Part shown: piece by piece, positions 59,781 to 64,000 of the stretch
Position numbering within the stretch: the first letter of the stretch is position 1
How the letters are laid out: each line of letters opens with the position of its first letter
Assembly (NCBI RefSeq): GCF_017349075.1
Contig: NZ_JAFMOF010000003.1
Coordinates: 620,001 to 684,000, forward strand
Source of the DNA: Streptomyces triculaminicus
GTDB taxonomy: Bacteria; Actinomycetota; Actinomycetes; Streptomycetales; Streptomycetaceae
Direction of reading: 5' to 3'
Length of the DNA: 64,000 bases
Program-made: the position numbers and the translations under genes
The notes under the pieces: model-generated
Told to the model about the DNA's origin: nothing
Seen by the model: only the letters and a program-made list of their open reading frames with translations
Database searches by the model: none

Positions 59781-60499
59781 GCGGCCCTGCCCTCCCCCTC
59801 GGACGCGTCGGGAGCCGGGATGGCGCCGCCCCGGCGGCCGTCGACGAGCGTGACCGTACGGTCGGCGAGGGCGGTGCTCTCCTCGTCGAGGGTGGCCAGG
59901 ACGACGGTGATCTGGTGCGAGCGGGCGGCCGTGGTGAGGGTGCGCAGCACCTGGGCGCGGTCGGCCTGGTGCAGCGGCGCGGTCGGCTCGTCGGCGAAGA
60001 CGACGGTGGGGTCGGCGGCCAGGGCGCGGGCGATGGCGACGCGTTGGCGCTGGGCCTGGGTCAGCGCGCCGGGCCGTTTGCGGGCGCAGTCGCCGACGTC
60101 CAGGCGTTCGAGCCATTCGGTGGCGGTCCGCTTGGCCTCGCGGTGGATGGTGCCGCGGACCAGCAGCGGCAGGGCGGCGTTCTCCCAGCCCGTCAGCTCC
60201 GGGACCAGGTGAGGCCGGGAGTCGATCCAGCCGAACCGTTCCCGCCGCAGGCGCTCGCGCGCGCCGCGGGAGAGGGTGTGCACGGGGGCGCTGTTGAACC
60301 ACACCTCGCCGGGGTCCGCCAGGAGCTGGCCCGAGAGGCATTTGAGGAGAGTGGTCTTCCCGGACCCGCGGGGCCCGGTCACGGCGAGGATCTCGCCCTC
60401 GCGGACACCGATGGACACACCGGTCAGGGCCGGTGAACCGCTGTAGGAGTAGTGCAGGCCGCGTGCCCAGAGCACGTCGTTGTCCGGCGGGGCCACCAT
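59762..60499 (-). CDS. Atypical ABC transporter ATP-binding protein
   Basis: An ABC ATPase of 245 residues with Walker A VTGPRGSGKTTLLKCLSGQ and Walker B PTVVFADEPTAPL, grouped with LolD/MacB-like exporters. It deviates elsewhere: the signature loop, normally LSGGQ, reads LTQAQRQRVAIARAL, and the H-switch position reads VVLATLDEES with no histidine. Both changes usually slow or remove hydrolysis. The minus-strand start ATG 60499 has GAGG upstream; GTG 60508 is close and also possible. TAGGAT (plus 60592-60597, reversed) may be its -10 box. Confidence 0.82.
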   Translation of the reverse strand: MVAPPDNDVLWARGLHYSYSGSPALTGVSIGVREGEILAVTGPRGSGKTTLLKCLSGQLLADPGEVWFNSAPVHTLSRGARERLRRERFGWIDSRPHLVPELTGWENAALPLLVRGTIHREAKRTATEWLERLDVGDCARKRPGALTQAQRQRVAIARALAADPTVVFADEPTAPLHQADRAQVLRTLTTAARSHQITVVLATLDEESTALADRTVTLVDGRRGGAIPAPDASEGEGRAACSVSA

Positions 60500-60800
60500 A
60501 TCGAGCACCTCGGGTCGCTGAGAGGGTTCGTTCCCCTGTCCGGGTGAACGAACCGGAGGCCATTGGGTCACTGGCACCGTACGGAACCGGGATCCTAGCC
60601 CCCGTCCAGGCTCGGCGCTGGAGCGCCCCACTTTCCTCCCATCGGGCTCATATTCCGAGGTTTCGAGCCCGCATTTCCGGGATTCGGGGAACGTGCCGTG
60701 GCCCACGGCGCGCGGGGGAGCGGTGCGCGCACGTGGGCCACGGCGTGAGGACGGGCCGCGAGATGGCTGGGGGGTGCCCGTCGGGTGGTGGTGAGAGGGG
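60500..60800. other. Intergenic region upstream of the atypical ABC genes
   Basis: 301 bases without a gene: promoter side of the ABC pair (about 60500-60620), then a hairpin at 60698-60741 closing the aminotransferase transcript. Nothing else recognised. Confidence 0.5.
60698..60741 (-). terminator. Terminator after the aminotransferase gene
   Basis: GTGGCCCACGGCGCGC (60698-60713) pairs with GCGCGCACGTGGGCCAC (60725-60741) with one bulged base; 11-base loop. Confidence 0.75.
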
Positions 60801-62162
60801 TCAGATCCTGGTCCAGGCCTCCGTGAGGACCCCGCGCACGATCTGCTCGATCTCGTCGAACGTCGACTGGTCGGAGATCAGCGGCGGCGACAGCTGGATG
60901 ACCGGGTCGCCGCGGTCGTCGGCCCGGCAGTACAGCCCGTTCTCGAACAGCTTCTTGGACACGAAGCCGTAGAGCAGCCGCTCGCACTCCTCCGGCGTGA
61001 ACGACTCCTTGGTTGCCTTGTCCTTCACCAGCTCGATGCCGTAGAAGAAGCCGTTGCCGCGCACGTCGCCGACGATCGGCAGGTCGTGCAGCTTCGCCAG
61101 GGTGGCGTGGAAGGCGGACTCGTTGTCCAGCACGTGCTGGTTGAGGCCCTCGCGCTCGAAGATGTCGAGGTTGGCGAGCGCGACGGCGGCCGAGACGGGG
61201 TGCCCGCCGAAGGTGTAGCCGTGCAGGAAGGTGTTGTTCCCCTTGAAGAACGGCTCGGCGATGCGGTCGGAGATCACGGCCGCGCCGATGGGGGAGTAGC
61301 CCGAGGTCATGCCCTTGGCGCAGGTGATGATGTCCGGGACGTAGCCGAACTTGTCGCAGGCGAACATCGTGCCGAGGCGGCCGAAGGCGCAGATGACCTC
61401 GTCCGAGACGAGCAGCACGTCGTACGTGTCGCAGATCTCGCGCACCCGCTGGAAGTAGCCGGGCGGCGGCGGGAAGCAGCCGCCGGCGTTCTGGACGGGC
61501 TCGAGGAAGACGGCGGCGACGGTGTCGGGGCCCTCGAAGAGGATCTGCTGCTCGATCTGGTCGGCGGCCCAGCGGCCGAAGGCCTCCGGGTCGTCGCCGT
61601 GGACGGGCGCGCGGTAGATGTTGGTGTTGGGCACCTTGTGCGCGCCGGGGACCAGCGGCTCGAAGGGGGCCTTGAGGGCCGGCAGACCGGTGATGGCCAG
61701 GGCGCCCTGGGGGGTGCCGTGGTAGGCGACGGCCCGCGATATGACCTTGTACTTGCCGTGGTTGCCGGTGAGCTTGTGGTACTGCTTCGCCAGCTTCCAG
61801 GCGGTCTCGACGGCCTCGCCGCCGCCGGTGGTGAAGAAGACCTTGTTCAGGTCGCCCGGGGCGTAGTGGGCCAGCCGCTCGGCGAGCTCGACGGCCTTGG
61901 GGTGGGCGTAGCTCCACACCGGGAAGAAGGCCAGCTCCTGCGCCTGCTTGTTGGCCGCCTCGGCGAGCTCCGCACGGCCGTGGCCGGCCTGGACCACGAA
62001 CAGCCCGGCGAGGCCGTCGAGGTAGCGCTTGCCCCGGTCGTCGAAGATGTAGGTGCCCTCGCCGCGCACGATGGTGGGCACGGGGGCGTTCTCGTACGAG
62101 GACATGCGGGTGAAGTGCATCCACAGGTGGTCGTACGCGGTTCGGGAGAGGTCCTTGCTCAC
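60801..62162 (-). CDS. Class III (omega) aminotransferase, probable polyamine/putrescine type
   Basis: PLP-dependent aminotransferase of 453 residues. Class III features: VFFTTGGGEAVETAWKLAKQY, AYHGTPQGALAITG, VFLEPVQNAGGCFPPPPGYF, LLVSDEVICAFGRLGTMFAC and the PLP-lysine in DIITCAKGMTSGYSPIGA. It lies two bases after the Lrp gene in one operon, divergent from an aminobutyraldehyde-type dehydrogenase. Together these suggest deamination of putrescine or a related amine to an aldehyde that the dehydrogenase oxidises. In S. coelicolor the same trio (SCO5655-5657) is linked to polyamine use. The substrate is inferred from context. GTG start at 62162. Confidence 0.9.
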   Translation of the reverse strand: MSKDLSRTAYDHLWMHFTRMSSYENAPVPTIVRGEGTYIFDDRGKRYLDGLAGLFVVQAGHGRAELAEAANKQAQELAFFPVWSYAHPKAVELAERLAHYAPGDLNKVFFTTGGGEAVETAWKLAKQYHKLTGNHGKYKVISRAVAYHGTPQGALAITGLPALKAPFEPLVPGAHKVPNTNIYRAPVHGDDPEAFGRWAADQIEQQILFEGPDTVAAVFLEPVQNAGGCFPPPPGYFQRVREICDTYDVLLVSDEVICAFGRLGTMFACDKFGYVPDIITCAKGMTSGYSPIGAAVISDRIAEPFFKGNNTFLHGYTFGGHPVSAAVALANLDIFEREGLNQHVLDNESAFHATLAKLHDLPIVGDVRGNGFFYGIELVKDKATKESFTPEECERLLYGFVSKKLFENGLYCRADDRGDPVIQLSPPLISDQSTFDEIEQIVRGVLTEAWTRI

Positions 62163-62164
62163 GG

Positions 62165-62668
62165 CTATCGGGTTCCCCAGGTGTAGGTCTGCTTGCGGAG
62201 CTTGAGGTAGACGAAGCTCTCCGTCGAGCGCACGCCCGGCAGGGTGCGGATGCGCTTGTTGATCGTTTCGAGGAGATGGTCGTCGTCCTCGCAGACGATC
62301 TCGATCAGGAGATCGAAGGAGCCCGCGGTGACGACCACGTACTCCACCTCGTCCATCGCGGTCAGGGCGTCGGCGACGGGGTCGAGGTCGCCCTCGACGT
62401 TGACGCCGACCATCGCCTGCCGCCGGAAGCCCACGGTGAGCGGGTCGGTGACGGCGACGATCTGCATGACGCCCTGGTCGAGCAGCTTCTGCACGCGCTG
62501 CCGGACCGCCGCCTCGGACAGTCCGACGGCCTTGCCGATCGCCGCATAGGGGCGGCGTCCGTCCTCCTGGAGCTGCTCGATGATCGCCAGGGAGACGGCA
62601 TCGATCGGCTGCGCGCTGTTCACGCTCTTGGGATCTGCGCTACGAGTGGCCACGAGGCCACTGTGCAT
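62165..62668 (-). CDS. Lrp/AsnC-family transcriptional regulator
   Basis: A 167-residue Lrp/AsnC protein: N-terminal helix-turn-helix (SLAIIEQLQEDGRRPYAAIGKAVGLSEAAVRQRVQKLLDQGVMQI) and a C-terminal RAM/ACT-like ligand domain (VNVEGDLDPVADALTAMDEVEYVVVTAGSFDLLIEI). First gene of the operon with the aminotransferase and divergent from the dehydrogenase, so probably their local regulator. I believe the S. coelicolor counterpart is SCO5656, reported as the polyamine-responsive EpuRI. Start ATG 62668 (MHSGLVATRS); GTG 62653 is the alternative. Confidence 0.9.
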   Translation of the reverse strand: MHSGLVATRSADPKSVNSAQPIDAVSLAIIEQLQEDGRRPYAAIGKAVGLSEAAVRQRVQKLLDQGVMQIVAVTDPLTVGFRRQAMVGVNVEGDLDPVADALTAMDEVEYVVVTAGSFDLLIEIVCEDDDHLLETINKRIRTLPGVRSTESFVYLKLRKQTYTWGTR

Positions 62669-62834
62669 GAGGACTCGGCGGTGTGGCAAGCATTGAGCGA
62701 TGAAATTCGTTGTGGATCAGCTGCGAAATAACTGATTCCGTTGTTCATGGGGATCGGGTATGTCGAAAGCGCGGCCTCAAAGATTAGGCTGGGCGTCTCA
62801 GACAATGGACGTCCGAACAGAAGGGGTGGCACAA
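62669..62834. promoter_or_regulatory. Divergent promoter region of the Lrp and aldehyde dehydrogenase genes
   Basis: AT-rich stretch. TAGGCT (62785-62790) could be the dehydrogenase -10, with a weak -35 17 bases upstream. ATTCG (about 62706) and CGAAA (about 62726) form a loose dyad, and further AT-rich half-sites follow, as is usual for Lrp binding. Confidence 0.5.
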
Positions 62835-64000
62835 CGTGACCACCGAGCTGCGCCGCCTGCGTAACTACATCGCCGGGGAGTTCCGGGACGCCGCCGACGG
62901 GCGGACCACCGAGGTCGTCAATCCGGCCACTGGCGAGGCGTACGCGACCGCCCCGCTGTCCGGAGCCGCCGACGTCGACGCGGCCATGGCCGCCGCCGAG
63001 GCCGCCTTCCCGGCCTGGCGCGACCTGGTGCCCGCCGAGCGCCAGAAGGTGCTCCTCAAGATCGCCGACGCCTTCGAGGCGCGCGCCGAGGAGCTGGTCG
63101 CCGCCGAGTCGGAGAACACCGGCAAGCCGCTGGCCCTCACCAGCAGCGAAGAGGTCCCGCCGATGGTGGACCAGATCCGCTTCTTCGCGGGTGCCGCCCG
63201 GATGCTCGAGGGCCGCTCCGCCGGCGAGTACATGGAGGGCATGACCTCCATCATCCGGCGCGAGCCCGTCGGCGTCTGCGCCCAGGTCGCCCCCTGGAAC
63301 TACCCGATGATGATGGCCGTGTGGAAGTTCGCCCCGGCGCTCGCCGCGGGCAACACCGTCGTCCTCAAGCCCTCCGACACCACCCCCGCCTCCACGGTCC
63401 TCATCGCCGAGATCGTCGGCGGCGTGCTCGAGGAGCTGGGCCACCCCAAGGGCGTCTTCAACGTCGTCTGCGGCGACCGCGACACCGGCCGCCTGATGGT
63501 CGAGCACTCCGTGCCCGCGATGGCCTCCATCACCGGCTCCGTACGGGCCGGCATGTCGGTCGCCGAGTCCGCCTCCAAGGACCTCAAGCGCGTCCACCTG
63601 GAGCTCGGCGGCAAGGCGCCCGTCGTCGTCTTCGAGGACGCCGACATCGCCAAGGCCGTCGAGGAGATCGCGGTCGCCGGCTACTTCAACGCCGGCCAGG
63701 ACTGTACGGCCGCCACCCGCGTCCTGGTCCACGAGTCCGTCCACGACGACTTCGTCACCGCCCTCGCCAAGGCCGCGGCCGACACCAAGACCGGACAGCC
63801 GGACGACGAGGACGTGCTCTACGGCCCGCTGAACAACGCCAACCAGCTCCAGCAGGTGACCGGCTTCATCGAGCGGCTCCCCGCCCACGCCAAGGTCGAG
63901 GCCGGCGGCCACCGCGTCGGCGAGAAGGGCTACTTCTACGCCCCGACCGTCGTCTCCGGGCTGAAGCAGGACGACGAGATCGTCCAGCACGAGGTCTTCG
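62835..64000 (+). CDS. Aldehyde dehydrogenase, aminobutyraldehyde-type (3' end outside window)
   Basis: NAD(P)-dependent aldehyde dehydrogenase; 388 codons are present before the window ends. It begins VTTELRRLRNYIAGEFRDAA and shows VAPWNYPMMMAVWKFAPALAAGN, KPSDTTPAS, the general-base Glu in LELGGKAPVVVFEDAD and the nucleophile Cys in FNAGQDCTAATRVLVHE. The sequence is of the gamma-aminobutyraldehyde/betaine-aldehyde group. Divergent from the Lrp-aminotransferase operon, it would oxidise the aminoaldehyde made by that aminotransferase. The GTG start (62835) is preceded by AGAAGGGG. No stop occurs before 64000. Confidence 0.93.

Overview
The window is about 64 kb of very GC-rich actinobacterial chromosome. 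Codon use, frequent GTG/TTG starts, start-proximal -10 boxes without a ribosome site, and the gene order (rnc-mutM-smc, ftsY, nsdA-amtB-glnK-glnD-ffh, rpsP-rimM-trmD-rplS-four signal peptidases, whiG, rpsB-tsf-pyrH-frr-cdsA) identify it as Streptomyces or a very close relative. The order follows the S. coelicolor SCO5566-SCO5657 core region as I remember it. I see no prophage, insertion sequence, CRISPR array, tRNA or rRNA gene.

Layout. 0-9 kb: FakA-like protein, recG, rsmD, coaD, a SepIVA-like coiled-coil protein, a DUF177 protein, rpmF, rnc, mutM. 9-12.5 kb: divergent HxlR regulator and flavodoxin-type quinone reductase, a CAP-domain protein, acylphosphatase, a 67-residue coiled-coil protein. 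12.7-22 kb: smc, glucose permease, a repeat-rich intergenic stretch, an NCS1 permease, ftsY, a Prim-Pol-like gene. 22-30 kb: nsdA, the nitrogen operon amtB-glnK-glnD with a GlnR-type box, ffh. 30-41.5 kb: a methyltransferase, an archaeal-type prolyl-tRNA synthetase, a SprT-like zincin, the rpsP-khpA-rimM-trmD-rplS ribosome genes, four tandem signal peptidases, a Nudix hydrolase and a DUF2469 protein. 41.5-47 kb: yraN-comM-dprA, whiG, a TetR regulator and an M23 peptidase. 47-53.5 kb: rpsB, tsf, pyrH, frr, cdsA, rlmN. 53.5-64 kb: a TPP-riboswitch thiamine transporter, a DMT permease, an atypical ABC exporter pair, and a divergent Lrp/aminotransferase/aldehyde dehydrogenase catabolic cluster cut by the window end.

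Most genes are housekeeping: translation, protein export (ffh, ftsY, signal peptidases), chromosome maintenance, nitrogen sensing and development (nsdA, whiG, rnc/absB). I found no clearly new multi-gene system. The less ordinary items are the SprT-like zincin beside rpsP, the archaeal-type ProRS, the ABC ATPase with degenerate signature and switch motifs, an M23 protein with an altered HxH motif whose frame runs antisense through tetR, and several unexplained palindromes and tandem repeats in leaders.

Data-quality warning: three genes (smc twice, the Prim-Pol-like gene once, thiQ twice) need single-base insertions in short G or C runs to restore the expected protein. Each correction gives an exact whole number of codons, so homopolymer under-calling is likelier than real gene decay.
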